A stretch of DNA of 64,000 nucleotides from Garicola koreensis (GTDB lineage Bacteria > Actinomycetota > Actinomycetes > Actinomycetales > Micrococcaceae). The notes beneath the pieces are model-generated. The model was not told the DNA's origin and ran no database searches. It was given only the letters and a program-made list of their open reading frames with translations. A program made the position numbers and the translations under genes. Where the stretch lies: the NCBI RefSeq assembly GCF_014195445.1, contig NZ_JACIBT010000004.1, positions 1 to 64,000 on the forward strand, written 5' to 3'. Every line of letters begins with the position of its first letter. The stretch's first letter is position 1. This document shows, one piece after another, positions 28,737-37,368 of the stretch.

Positions 28737-29321
28737 ATGTTCGACTGGCTGATACCGCTGCTGATCGTGCTGGCAGTGGCACTGGCGTCAGCCGGCTGGT
28801 ACGTCTACGACGCTCGGGTGGGAAAGCCCCGGGGCAGGCTCAAGGCCCTGGAGACCAGTTTGAACACCTTGGCGGACCATAATGTCGATATCGCCGCCAC
28901 CGGCACCAGCTACCGCATCGAACAAGCCAAGCACCTCAAGATCAGAGACCAGTCGGTATCTGTCCTGGACCTCCTCAACCGCGACTCCACACTGAACCAG
29001 GCCGGCGACTGGAAGCGGCTCACCTTCCACGAAGGGTTCCACCAGGGCCCCTACGCCGATGAGCTCACCGACGACGAGTGGCGGTTCGTCCACCAGCGCT
29101 ACGCCGAGCTGGTTGAGCAGAAGACCTCTCACCGGGTCCGAGTCGAGACCCATCAGAAGCTGCTGAAGGAGAACGAGGCCCGGGTGGACAAGCTCACCAA
29201 AACCTATGTGGAGCAGGCCAGGGCTATTGCCGAGCAGGGCGGCGACCATGACAGCAACCGCTGGAACGATGAGTTTGATGCCTTGAACCGCGGCAATGAG
29301 GGCAAGCCGCGGCCAGAGTGA
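28737..29321 (+). CDS. Hypothetical protein with one N-terminal membrane helix
   Basis: 194 residues from ATG 28737 (MFDWLIPLLIVLAVALASAGWYV): a single N-terminal transmembrane anchor followed by a charged, largely helical soluble region, with a coiled-coil-like stretch near VEQKTSHRVRVETHQKLLKENEARVDKLTKTYVEQ. Not recognised. It starts 20 bases after the TetR gene in the same direction, so it is probably in the paaI-K-R transcript. Confidence 0.7.
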   Translation: MFDWLIPLLIVLAVALASAGWYVYDARVGKPRGRLKALETSLNTLADHNVDIAATGTSYRIEQAKHLKIRDQSVSVLDLLNRDSTLNQAGDWKRLTFHEGFHQGPYADELTDDEWRFVHQRYAELVEQKTSHRVRVETHQKLLKENEARVDKLTKTYVEQARAIAEQGGDHDSNRWNDEFDALNRGNEGKPRPE

Positions 29322-29440
29322 CTGCTCATCTGGGCGAGACAGCCCACCCGGGCACCGCGAGAGCTGGCTGAGGCCCGCATGCGCAGCCACTGCCGCAGCC
29401 CCATGCATGTGGGTATTGCACATCTCACATGCCCAGGTAT

Positions 29441-29458
29441 ACTGAACGAACGGTCAGT
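29441..29458. promoter_or_regulatory. PaaR-type operator upstream of paaA
   Basis: ACTGAACGAACGGTCAGT, a near-perfect 18-base palindrome whose outer arms ACTGA/TCAGT match exactly. It overlaps a TATACT -10 hexamer (29438-29443) with a possible TTGCAC -35 sixteen bases upstream, 19 bases before the paaA start. Confidence 0.75.
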
Positions 29459-29476
29459 AATTCAGGAGGTACCGAA

Positions 29477-30511
29477 ATGTCCGCTCAGAAGCCCCATCTG
29501 CAGGCAGTCGAGCCCGACGCCGCGCAGGTCACCGAAGACGCCCGAGTCGCCGCCGATCAGGCACGAGTAGGCTGGGAGCGCTTCCAGGAGATCATCGCCG
29601 ACGATAAGCGCATCGAGCCTCGTGACTGGATGCCCGACGACTACCGCAAGACCCTGGTGCGCCAGGTCTCCCAGCACGCACATTCGGAGATCATCGGCAT
29701 GCAGCCCGAAGGCAACTGGATCAGCCGGGCGCCCTCACTGAAGCGCAAATCCGTGCTCATGGCCAAGGTCCAGGATGAGGCCGGCCACGGACTCTACCTC
29801 TACTCCGCCGCCGAGACACTGGGCACCTCCCGCGATGAGACCTACGAGCAGCTCTACACCGGCAAGGCGAAGTACTCCTCGATCTTCAACTACCCGGCCC
29901 GCACCTGGGCCGACGTCGGCGCCGTCGGGTGGCTGGTCGACGGAGCCGCCATCACCAACCAGGTTCCGCTGTGCCGAGCCTCCTACGGACCCTATGGCCG
30001 CGCCATGGTGCGGGTGTGCAAGGAAGAGTCCTTCCACCAGCGCCAGGGGTGGGAGATTCTCTACACCCTCTCCCACGGCACCCAGGCGCAGAAGCAGATG
30101 GCCCAGGACGCCGTGGACCGCTTCTACGGACCTGCGCTTCAGATGTTCGGTCCCCCCGACGCGGAGTCCCCCAACTCCCAGCAGTCGATGGCCTGGAACA
30201 TCAAACGCTTCTCCAACGATGTGCTGCGCCAGCGCTTCGTCGACATGATCGTCCCCCAGGCGGAGGCCCTCGGGCTCACCCTGCCTGATCCGGACCTGAA
30301 GTGGAACGAAGAGCGCGGCCACTACGACTACGGCGAGCTGGACTGGGATGAGTTCTTCAGCGTCGTCAAGGGCGACGGCCCGCTGAACCATCAGCGGCTG
30401 GCCCACTACCGAGCAGCCCGCGACAACGGCGCCTGGGTGCGTGAGGCCGCTGCGGCCTACGCGGACAAGCAGGCCGCAGCCCAGCAGGACGCAGCCCTGC
30501 TCAGCGCCTGA
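29477..30511 (+). CDS. paaA: Phenylacetyl-CoA 1,2-epoxidase, catalytic subunit PaaA
   Basis: Di-iron oxygenase subunit, 344 residues, that epoxidises the ring of phenylacetyl-CoA. Ferritin-like helices with the iron-binding motifs [20 protein letters not shown] and [15 protein letters not shown] (E-x-x-H type) are clear. ATG 29477 follows a near-perfect AGGAGGT site. First gene of paaABCDE. Confidence 0.96.
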   Translation: MSAQKPHLQAVEPDAAQVTEDARVAADQARVGWERFQEIIADDKRIEPRDWMPDDYRKTLVRQVSQHAHSEIIGMQPEGNWISRAPSLKRKSVLMAKVQDEAGHGLYLYSAAETLGTSRDETYEQLYTGKAKYSSIFNYPARTWADVGAVGWLVDGAAITNQVPLCRASYGPYGRAMVRVCKEESFHQRQGWEILYTLSHGTQAQKQMAQDAVDRFYGPALQMFGPPDAESPNSQQSMAWNIKRFSNDVLRQRFVDMIVPQAEALGLTLPDPDLKWNEERGHYDYGELDWDEFFSVVKGDGPLNHQRLAHYRAARDNGAWVREAAAAYADKQAAAQQDAALLSA

Positions 30512-30548
30512 GGCGCACCGCACTGACATTCGGCGAGAAAGGCCAGGC

Positions 30549-30905
30549 ATGACTCAGAACGACACCACGACAGAGTCCGAACAGGTCCCAGCAGGCGGCG
30601 TGATCGCCACCGATCCGGCCACTGAGAGCATCTGGCCGCTCTGGGAGATCTTTGTTCGCTCATCCCGCGGTCTGTCCCACGTGCACGCAGGCTCGCTGCA
30701 CGCACCGGACGGAACGATGGCGCTGCGCAATGCGCGCGACCTCTACACCCGACGCAACGAAGGAACCTCCATCTGGGTGGTTCCCTCAGAGGGAATCACC
30801 GCCTCCGACCCGGACTCCAAGGGCGGGTTCTTCGAATCTGCGCAGGGCAAGAACTACCGGCATGCCACCTACTACACGCAGTCCGAAGGGGTGAAGCACC
30901 TGTGA
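30549..30905 (+). CDS. paaB: Phenylacetyl-CoA 1,2-epoxidase subunit PaaB
   Basis: 118-residue accessory subunit of the epoxidase. The core WPLWEIFVRSSRGLSHVHAGSLHAPDGTMALRNARDLYTRR is the family signature, followed by SIWVVPSEGI and the C-terminal KNYRHATYYT. ATG 30549 (MTQNDTTTES) is the first with a nearby AAGG site. Its TGA overlaps the GTG of paaC. Confidence 0.95.
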   Translation: MTQNDTTTESEQVPAGGVIATDPATESIWPLWEIFVRSSRGLSHVHAGSLHAPDGTMALRNARDLYTRRNEGTSIWVVPSEGITASDPDSKGGFFESAQGKNYRHATYYTQSEGVKHL

Positions 30906-31747
30906 GCGACACCGTAGGATTCACCTCCCAGGACTCCGCGACACGGATCTCCATGGGCAACGCCATCACCGCTGAGGAGCTTGCCTCCCGCGAAGACCGC
31001 GCGAGTGAGGAGGTCGCCCGCTACGCCCTGATCCTCGGCGACGACTCGCTGATGCTGGCCCAGCGGCTGGGGCATTGGATCTCGCGTGCACCGGAGCTGG
31101 AAGAGGATGTGGCGCTGGCCAACATCGCCCTGGACCTGCTGGGCCATGCCCGCTTCCTGCTCACCTACGCCGGCTCCGCCTGGGACAAGACCGAAGACGA
31201 CCTCGCCTATTTCCGCGATGAGGAGGAGTTCCGCTCCGCCCGCCTGGTGGAGCATGAGAACGGCGACTTCGGCCAGACCATCGCCCGGCAGCTGATCTTC
31301 AGCTTCTACGCCTATGCGCTCTACTCCCGCCTGCTGGCCTCCACCGACGAGACCCTGTCCGCCATCGCTGATAAGGCCCTGAAGGAAGTCGACTACCACC
31401 GGGACCACGCCGCCCAGTGGCTGATGCGGCTCGGCGGCGGCACCGAGGAGTCCCACCGCCGCATGCAGACCGGGCTGGACACCGTCTGGACCTACATCGA
31501 AGAGCTGTTCATCGACGTGGAGCCCACCACCCAGCTTGCTGAGGCCGGCGTCGCCGTCCTTCCATCGGCGCTGCGCGATGAGGTGCTCACTCAGCTGAGC
31601 ACCATCATCGAAGAGGCTGGGCTGCGCGTTCCGCAGGCCAAAGGCGCCTTCGGCGCCGACCGCAGCGGCCGGTACTCGGAGCACCGCGGCTTCATTCTGG
31701 CTGAGATGCAGGTGCTGGCCCGTGAGCACCCCGGCGCAACCTGGTGA
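30902..31747 (+). CDS. paaC: Phenylacetyl-CoA 1,2-epoxidase subunit PaaC
   Basis: Structural ferritin-like partner of PaaA, 281 residues, with GDDSLMLAQRLGHWISRAPELEEDVALANIALDLLGHAR and EVDYHRDHAAQWLMRLG. GTG start at 30902 overlaps the paaB stop (GTGA), indicating translational coupling. Confidence 0.95.
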   Translation: MSDTVGFTSQDSATRISMGNAITAEELASREDRASEEVARYALILGDDSLMLAQRLGHWISRAPELEEDVALANIALDLLGHARFLLTYAGSAWDKTEDDLAYFRDEEEFRSARLVEHENGDFGQTIARQLIFSFYAYALYSRLLASTDETLSAIADKALKEVDYHRDHAAQWLMRLGGGTEESHRRMQTGLDTVWTYIEELFIDVEPTTQLAEAGVAVLPSALRDEVLTQLSTIIEEAGLRVPQAKGAFGADRSGRYSEHRGFILAEMQVLAREHPGATW

Positions 31748-31775
31748 ACAGAACCTGGTGAACAAAGGAGCACCC

Positions 31776-32312
31776 ATGGTGACCACACAAACCCCAGAAC
31801 TGACCCCCAACGGCATCCGTCCTGCCGGCGAGGCCGACGCCGCCGTCTGGGACGCGGCCGCACAAGTCACCGACCCGGAGATTCCGGTGCTGACCATCGA
31901 GGACCTCGGGATTCTGCGTGCCGCAGCAGCGACCCCGGACGGCGCCGTCGTCGTCATCACCCCCACCTACTCGGGCTGCCCGGCGATGGATACGATCACC
32001 GCTGATATTGCCTTTGCCCTGCGCGAGGCCGGCTTTGCGGATGTGAAGGTCCAGACTGTGCTGAAGCCTTCCTGGACCACTGACTGGATGAGCGAGGACG
32101 GCCGGCGCAAGCTGCGCGAATACGGGATCACCCCGCCCAGCGGCAATGCGCCGGTGCGCGGCGGCCCGGTGAGCGTGGGGCTGAGCGTGAAGTGCCCGCG
32201 CTGCGACTCGCTGAACACCCGTGAGCTGACTCGGTTCGGCTCCACCGCATGCAAAGCGCTGTACCAGTGCAGCTCCTGCTTGGAACCCTTCGACTACTTC
32301 AAGGTGCTTTAA
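31776..32312 (+). CDS. paaD: Phenylacetate degradation protein PaaD (MIP18 family)
   Basis: 178 residues: an N-terminal MIP18/DUF59 domain (VTDPEIPVLTIEDLGIL ... PTYSGCPAMDTI) and a C-terminal four-cysteine zinc-type motif CPRCDSLN...YQCSSCLEPF. Needed for maturation of the epoxidase complex, probably in Fe-S or metal delivery. ATG 31776 follows AAAGGAG. The stop overlaps the paaE start (TAATG). Confidence 0.93.
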   Translation: MVTTQTPELTPNGIRPAGEADAAVWDAAAQVTDPEIPVLTIEDLGILRAAAATPDGAVVVITPTYSGCPAMDTITADIAFALREAGFADVKVQTVLKPSWTTDWMSEDGRRKLREYGITPPSGNAPVRGGPVSVGLSVKCPRCDSLNTRELTRFGSTACKALYQCSSCLEPFDYFKVL

Positions 32313-33484
32313 TGACTGCTGATCCGACTCAGGCCGCCCCTGCCGCCAAGCGCCGCGCCCAGTTCAACACCCTGCGGGTCGGGGCGGTCCGCCGGCTGAC
32401 CGAAGACTCCGTGGAGGTGACCTTCGAGATTCCCGAGCACCTGCAGGACGACTTCGACTACGCGCCCGGCCAGTATGTGGCCCTGCGGGCCGAGATCGAG
32501 GGCCAGGAGCTGCGGCGCTCCTATTCGATCTGCACAGTGCCGGTTCCCGGAGAGATCCGGGTAGCGATCAAGCGTGATATCGGCGGACTGTTCTCCACCT
32601 GGGCCAATGAGCAGCTGGCCCCCGGTGACACCCTGGATGTGATGAACCCCTCCGGCGCGTTCGTCTCCAAGACCGCGATCACCTCGATGAACAACCCGGA
32701 TGAGCTGGCCGCGGAGGCCGTATCCAAGCGCACCGACACCAGCCTGGTCGCCTTCGCCGCCGGCTCGGGGATCACACCGATCATGTCGATCGCCCGCTCG
32801 GTGCTGGCCGCCTCCCCGCAGTCCACCTTCGACCTGGTCTATGCCAACCGGTCCGCCTCCGATGTGATGTTCGCCGAAGAGCTCGGCGACCTCAAGGACC
32901 GCTACCCCGCACGATTCGCCGTCCACCATGTGCTCTCCCGAGAACAGCGCCTCAACCCGCTGCTGACCGGCCGGATTGAGGGTGAGAAGCTCAGCGCCCT
33001 GCTGGATCATGTGCTGCGCACCCAGGACACCGACGAATGGTTCCTGTGCGGACCCTTCGAACTGGTCCAGCTGGTCCGCGATGAGCTGGACTCCCGCAGC
33101 ATCCCCGCAGAGAAGGTGCGCTTCGAACTGTTCAGCACCGGAAAGCCCGACCGGCCCTCCGGCCAGCAGGGCCGCAAAGTGCAGGTCAAGGCCGGCGAGG
33201 AGACGCGGCAGATCGAATTCACCCTGGACGGGCTCACCGGCCAGGTCGATACGCCGAAGGAATCGGGCGAGACCGTGCTCAACGCCGCCCTGCGCCAGCG
33301 CTCAGACGTGCCCTTCGCCTGCGCCGGCGGGGTCTGCGGCACCTGCCGGGCCAAAGTGGTCTCCGGCGACTTCGAAATGCAGGAGAACTTCGCCCTGGAG
33401 TCCGACGAGATCGAGGCCGGCTACGTGCTCACCTGCCAGACCCGTCCGACCTCGGACAAGCTCGTGGTCGACTACGACTCCTGA
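32312..33484 (+). CDS. paaE: Phenylacetyl-CoA 1,2-epoxidase reductase PaaE
   Basis: 390-residue NAD(P)H reductase feeding electrons to PaaA. FAD domain with RRSYSICTVP, NAD(P) domain with FAAGSGITPIMSI, and a C-terminal plant-type 2Fe-2S ferredoxin domain with CAGGVCGTCRAK and a distal C of VLTCQT, giving all four iron ligands. Start overlaps the paaD stop by one base. Confidence 0.95.
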   Translation: MTADPTQAAPAAKRRAQFNTLRVGAVRRLTEDSVEVTFEIPEHLQDDFDYAPGQYVALRAEIEGQELRRSYSICTVPVPGEIRVAIKRDIGGLFSTWANEQLAPGDTLDVMNPSGAFVSKTAITSMNNPDELAAEAVSKRTDTSLVAFAAGSGITPIMSIARSVLAASPQSTFDLVYANRSASDVMFAEELGDLKDRYPARFAVHHVLSREQRLNPLLTGRIEGEKLSALLDHVLRTQDTDEWFLCGPFELVQLVRDELDSRSIPAEKVRFELFSTGKPDRPSGQQGRKVQVKAGEETRQIEFTLDGLTGQVDTPKESGETVLNAALRQRSDVPFACAGGVCGTCRAKVVSGDFEMQENFALESDEIEAGYVLTCQTRPTSDKLVVDYDS

Positions 33485-33511
33485 CCCCACAATCTGAGCG
33501 GAGATGCGAAC

Positions 33512-34282
33512 ATGATCGAACTGAGCATTGAGGACGACGTCGCCGAGGTGGTGCTCAACGCACCCAAGAAGCTCAACTCGTTGGATCCGGCGGCCTTAAG
33601 CGAACTCGATCGGGCCTACCAGGAAGCCGAAGCGGCAGGGGTTCGCGCCCTGCTGCTGCGCGGCGAGGGCCGCGGCTTCTGCGCCGGTCGCGATATCTCC
33701 GACGTCGACCCCGCCGACGACGACGCCCACGCCTTCTTAGCTGAGACGGTGACCCCGGTGCTGAAGCGGATGGCACAGTTCCCCGCTCCGACCTTCGCCG
33801 CGGTGCAGGGCGCCTGCTTAGGAGTCGGACTGGGGCTGGCGATCGCCACTGACGTGGTTTACATCGCTGAGGACGCCAAGGTCGGATCCCCCTTCGCCTC
33901 TCTGGGGGCGACGTTGGACTCCGGCGGTCACGCCCTGTTCGTGGAGCGCCTCGGCGCCCACCGCACCCTGGATCTGATCTACACCGCCGAACTGATCAGC
34001 GGAGCCGACGCGGTGGCCTCCGGGCTGTTTTCCCGGGTGCTGCCGGCTGAGGAGCTGCAGGAGTTCACCCGCCAGAAGACGCAGACTGCGGCGAAGGGCG
34101 CGACCCGGGCCTTCCGCGAGTCCAAGAAGCTGGTCGCCCAGATCCGCGACCAGCGCGTGGGGCTGTGGGAGTCGGTCACCGATGAGAACCGGGCCCAGGG
34201 CCTGCTCTGTGACACCGAGGACTACGCTGAGGGTTTCGCCGCCTTCCAGGCCAAGCGAACCCCCACCTTCCGCGGCGCATAG
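33512..34282 (+). CDS. paaG: 1,2-epoxyphenylacetyl-CoA isomerase PaaG
   Basis: Crotonase-fold isomerase, 256 residues, turning the ring epoxide into oxepin-CoA. Unlike hydratases it lacks the first catalytic glutamate (GLGLAIATDV) and carries an aspartate in the motif GATLDSGG at residue 136, the position of the catalytic Asp of E. coli PaaG by my count. The oxyanion segment is GFCAGRDISD. Directly follows paaE by 27 bases. Confidence 0.9.
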   Translation: MIELSIEDDVAEVVLNAPKKLNSLDPAALSELDRAYQEAEAAGVRALLLRGEGRGFCAGRDISDVDPADDDAHAFLAETVTPVLKRMAQFPAPTFAAVQGACLGVGLGLAIATDVVYIAEDAKVGSPFASLGATLDSGGHALFVERLGAHRTLDLIYTAELISGADAVASGLFSRVLPAEELQEFTRQKTQTAAKGATRAFRESKKLVAQIRDQRVGLWESVTDENRAQGLLCDTEDYAEGFAAFQAKRTPTFRGA

Positions 34283-34345
34283 GCCAGCCGTCCGACCCAG
34301 GGCCGTAGACTCTGCGGCGAGTGTCACCGACAGGGAAGGACGGAT

Positions 34346-35164
34346 ATGACCCACCGTGACCGGACCATCCTCATCACCGGGGCCACCAGCGGTCTGGGCC
34401 GTGAGCTCGCCCGCACACTGAGCACTGCTGGGGGTCGACTCATCCTGCACGGCCGGGATCCTGAGAAGCTCGACTCCCTGCGCACCGAGCTGGCGGCGTC
34501 GAGTGCCGTGATCGACACCGTTGCCGCCGATCTCTCCGACCTGGCCCAGGTGCGCAGCCTGGCAGCGGACGTCGCTGAGCTGACTGACCACCTCAGCGTC
34601 CTGGTCAACAACGCTGGCCTAGGCAAAGGAAGCGATGACACCCGCCAGGTGTCACCGGACGGCTTCGAACTGCGCCTCGCCGTCAATCACCTGGCGCCCT
34701 TCGCACTGTCGCTGGGGCTGCTGCCGCTGCTGGAGGCGGGCGCACCCAGTCGCATCGTCCACGTCGCCTCCGGGGCACAGCAGCCTCTCGACCTCGACGA
34801 TCCGCACATGGAATACGGCTATTCGGGCTCGCGCGCCTACGCGCAGTCCAAGCTGGCCATGGTGGCCACAGGATTCATGCTCGCCGAGCATCTCCCGGCA
34901 GAGGTGACCACGCTCAACAGCCTGCATCCTGCGACCCTGATGCCCACCCGGATGGTCCAGGAGGGCTACGGCTACACCGTCGATGATCTGTCCTCGGGGG
35001 TCGCCGCGAGCCGGCATCTGATCGAGTCTGACGCCGTCGCCGGGGTCTCTGGGCAGTACTTCTCCGGCACCGAGCGGGCTGAGGCGCACCCCGAGGCCTA
35101 CAACCCGGAAACTCAACAGCGCCTGTGGCAGCTGAGTCAAGAGCTGACCGGCACCAGCCTGTAG
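34346..35164 (+). CDS. Short-chain dehydrogenase/reductase
   Basis: Classical SDR of 272 residues: TGATSGLGRELARTL cofactor loop, VNNAGLG, catalytic Ser in IVHVASGAQ and the YxxxK pair in AYAQSKLAM. It sits 63 bases after paaG with its own purine-rich site; it may ride on the paa transcript or start its own. The substrate is unknown, and SDRs are not part of the known paa route. Confidence 0.88.
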   Translation: MTHRDRTILITGATSGLGRELARTLSTAGGRLILHGRDPEKLDSLRTELAASSAVIDTVAADLSDLAQVRSLAADVAELTDHLSVLVNNAGLGKGSDDTRQVSPDGFELRLAVNHLAPFALSLGLLPLLEAGAPSRIVHVASGAQQPLDLDDPHMEYGYSGSRAYAQSKLAMVATGFMLAEHLPAEVTTLNSLHPATLMPTRMVQEGYGYTVDDLSSGVAASRHLIESDAVAGVSGQYFSGTERAEAHPEAYNPETQQRLWQLSQELTGTSL

Positions 35165-35223
35165 ACAGGTCGCTGACATGACACAGAGTTGACCACTTGA
35201 AGGATCGTAAACTGATCACTAGA

Positions 35224-35237
35224 GTGACGACAGTCAC
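35224..35237. promoter_or_regulatory. Inverted repeat before the membrane-protein/winged-helix pair
   Basis: GTGAC-GACA-GTCAC, exact 5-4-5 dyad, 24 bases before the GTG start at 35262 and downstream of a TTGACC hexamer (35189-35194). A fitting operator for autoregulation by the winged-helix gene of the pair. Confidence 0.4.
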
Positions 35238-35261
35238 CCCGGATAGCAGAAGGTGGTTGCC

Positions 35262-35693
35262 GTGTCGTCGTACTCCTACTCTGATCACCCTCCCGAGCCC
35301 CGGGAGGCTCTGCGTGAGGCCGCCCGGGTGGGTGAGCGGATCCGCGGACGGCGATGGTGGTTCGTCGCCGAGTCTTTGGTGATGGCGGCCAGCCTGACCG
35401 TCTTCTACATTGCTATCCACGCGTGGCCAGACCTTGTCGACACCTGGTTTCTGACCGGCCTGATCGTCGTCGTCGGACTCTTGGTTCTGCTGCAGCGGCA
35501 TCGCAAGAGCCTGCCCACGCCGGCCCAGAGGTGGCAGGATCGGACGCTGTGGATCAGTCTCGGCCTGGTACTGGTGTGCCTGCCGCTCTACCGATTCCTG
35601 CTGCCGGAGGGTTTTTCGCTGTGGTTGGTGCTGGCGGGCCTGCTTCCCGGCGTTCCCTACGTGGTACTGGCGTTCCGGGTGAGCCGTTCGTGA
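35262..35693 (+). CDS. Hypothetical membrane protein
   Basis: 143 residues from a GTG at 35262 (MSSYSYSDHPPEP), preceded by AGAAGG; two further GTGs lie just upstream. A hydrophilic ~30-residue head is followed by about four transmembrane helices (FVAESLVMAASLTVFYIAI, TWFLTGLIVVVGLLVLL, LWISLGLVLVCLPLY, LWLVLAGLLPGVPYVVLAF). No recognised family. Overlaps the winged-helix gene by GTGA, so the two are coupled. Confidence 0.72.
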   Translation: MSSYSYSDHPPEPREALREAARVGERIRGRRWWFVAESLVMAASLTVFYIAIHAWPDLVDTWFLTGLIVVVGLLVLLQRHRKSLPTPAQRWQDRTLWISLGLVLVCLPLYRFLLPEGFSLWLVLAGLLPGVPYVVLAFRVSRS

Positions 35694-35998
35694 CCCATCC
35701 GCGCAACCGGATCGATGACATGATCCATTCTCCTGTGCGGCTTTCAGTGATGTCGGCCTTACGGGCGGCTGACCAAGTGCATTTCGCGCTTCTGCGCGAC
35801 ACACTGGAGGTCAGTGATTCCCTGCTGTCCAAGCACATCGCGACCTTGGAAGCGGTCGGTTACGTCGAGGTCACCAAAGGCTATGCGGGCAAGCGGCCGC
35901 GCACCTGGTTCTCCCTGACCAGCCGAGGCAAGCAGGCCTTCGACACGTACCTCGCCACCCTGCGGGAGATTGTCGAGGAAACCACCCCTTCCCCGTGA
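35690..35998 (+). CDS. Winged-helix DNA-binding regulator
   Basis: 102 residues from a GTG at 35690. HSPVRLSVMSALRAADQVHFALLRDTLEVSDSLLSKHIATLEAVGYVEVTKGY is a single winged helix of the small MarR/PadR-like HTH_34 type, with the wing GKRPRTWFSLTSRG. Such proteins are usually paired with a membrane protein, as here. Probably represses its own operon. Confidence 0.85.
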   Translation: MTHPRNRIDDMIHSPVRLSVMSALRAADQVHFALLRDTLEVSDSLLSKHIATLEAVGYVEVTKGYAGKRPRTWFSLTSRGKQAFDTYLATLREIVEETTPSP

Positions 35999-36026
35999 CT
36001 GTGTCGCCATCATCAACACTCCTTTC

Positions 36027-36068
36027 GCAATCCCTATTGCGCAACACATGTTTCGCAAGTACTCTTGC
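36027..36068. promoter_or_regulatory. Twin dyads upstream of the ArsR-like gene
   Basis: Two palindromes of the same design: GCAAT-CCCT-ATTGC (36027-36040) and GCAAG-TACT-CTTGC (36055-36068), centres 28 bases apart, plus TTGCGCAA at 36037-36044. They lie 42-83 bases before the ATG of the winged-helix gene and are probably its operators. Confidence 0.5.
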
Positions 36069-36109
36069 ATAACAGCAGGCAGTGCGGCACTCTCGAAAGG
36101 ACCAGGCAG

Positions 36110-36733
36110 ATGGCACATGACCCCCCTCAGATGCAGACCTCCGATCCGGCAGTGATGCGGGCCCTGGCCCATCCGCTGCGGATCGAGATCATGGAAGCTA
36201 TGGATGAGCTCGGCGAGGCAACTGCCAGTGAGATTGCCGAGCGTCTGGACCAAAGCGTGGCGAACGCCTCCTTTCACCTGCGGCTGCTGGCTTCGGCGGG
36301 CTTCATCGAACGTGCCGAGCCTCGGGGCCGGGAAAAGCCCTGGCGGAGCAAACACCGCGGTCGTAACCTGCGCCCCGACCCTGATGATCCCTCCTCCATC
36401 GCAGAATCCTCCGAATTGGGAGCATTGGTCGTCCAGCGCGAGGCCGCCCGCATGGCTGCTTTCCTACGAGCGGCGCCGGCCCACCTGCGCAGCGGTGAAT
36501 GGATCCCGGCGGTCACGGTCAGCACCGCTACTTTTTGGGCCACTGCAGAGGAGATGGCCGAGGTCGCCCAGGAACTCGCCACCCTGCTCGATCGCTTCGA
36601 AGACCGCAGGGATCCTGCCAACCGCCCCGAAGGGGCAGTGAAGGGCCGGCTCTTCTCCACCTTGAATCCGGACCTCGACGAGCTGATCCAAGGTGCTGAC
36701 GATTCTGAACCCTCCGATGACGGAGCATCATGA
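36110..36733 (+). CDS. ArsR-like helix-turn-helix regulator
   Basis: 207 residues from ATG 36110 (MAHDPPQMQTSDPAVMRALAHPLRIEIMEAM), with AAAGGA upstream. The first ~80 residues are an ArsR-type winged helix (ATASEIAERLDQSVANASFHLRLLASAGFIERAE); the remaining half, which includes EWIPAVTVSTATFWATAEEMAEVAQEL, resembles the effector half of larger ArsR-like regulators. No metal-binding cysteines are present. Overlaps the next gene by ATGA. Confidence 0.82.
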   Translation: MAHDPPQMQTSDPAVMRALAHPLRIEIMEAMDELGEATASEIAERLDQSVANASFHLRLLASAGFIERAEPRGREKPWRSKHRGRNLRPDPDDPSSIAESSELGALVVQREAARMAAFLRAAPAHLRSGEWIPAVTVSTATFWATAEEMAEVAQELATLLDRFEDRRDPANRPEGAVKGRLFSTLNPDLDELIQGADDSEPSDDGAS

Positions 36734-37116
36734 CACTGCACTACGAAGCGATGCGAGCCGAGGCCGACTATCGGCTCGAGCAGGCCAGACGCAGTTGGCC
36801 CAGTGGGACCCCCAGAACCGCTGATGGCGTCACAGGACGGCTCTGGCAGACGATATCCCAACGTCTCCGGCGCTTTGCGCTCGGCCACCGGTCGGCTCCA
36901 CGCCAGGCTGAGCCTGACCGTCCTGCCGGCAGCGACGCAGTCCGGGTCCATATCACCTGTTGGACCGACGGCTCAGAGCCCGCCCGCGACGTCGTCGAGG
37001 CGATCCAGGAGGCAGTGGCGCAGCGCTTCCCCTCGGCACCGCAGGAGCAGCTGCCCGCGCGCAGCTTCACCACGAGCCTCAGCAACGCTGCAAGGACCCC
37101 GACTCTCGTCCGCTGA
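36730..37116 (+). CDS. Hypothetical protein coupled to the ArsR-like regulator
   Basis: 128 residues, arginine- and alanine-rich, starting inside the stop of the regulator gene with GGAG upstream. The N-terminus MTLHYEAMRAEADYRLEQARR is helical and charged, and the C-terminal half contains an alternating segment VRVHITCWTDGSEPARDVVEAIQEAV. No known domain and no membrane segment. Confidence 0.6.
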   Translation: MTLHYEAMRAEADYRLEQARRSWPSGTPRTADGVTGRLWQTISQRLRRFALGHRSAPRQAEPDRPAGSDAVRVHITCWTDGSEPARDVVEAIQEAVAQRFPSAPQEQLPARSFTTSLSNAARTPTLVR

Positions 37117-37140
37117 TCTCTACCGTGCTAGGCCAACCGA

Positions 37141-37368
37141 CTACTCAGCCCAGTCAGGGGCGCCGTCGGGCGCCCACTCCAGGAGGTCTCCCGGTTGGCA
37201 GTCGAGTACCTCGCACATCGCCTCCAGGGTGCTGAAGCGGATCGCCTTGGCCCGGCCGTTCTTCAGCACCGCAATGTTCGCCGGGGTGATCCCCACGCGT
37301 TCGGCGAACTCGCCCACCGGCATCTTCTTCTTGGCCAGTTCAACATCGATGCGAACGACGATGGCCAT
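37141..37368 (-). CDS. XRE-type helix-turn-helix protein (YozG-like)
   Basis: 75-residue DNA-binding protein: ELAKKKMPVGEFAERVGITPANIAVLKNGRAKAIRFSTLEAMCEVLDCQPGDLLEW is a compact Cro/C1 fold of the type that is nearly always paired with a DUF2975 membrane protein, which is its upstream neighbour here. Start ATG 37368 overlaps the stop of that gene (TGATG). Confidence 0.9.
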   Translation of the reverse strand: MAIVVRIDVELAKKKMPVGEFAERVGITPANIAVLKNGRAKAIRFSTLEAMCEVLDCQPGDLLEWAPDGAPDWAE

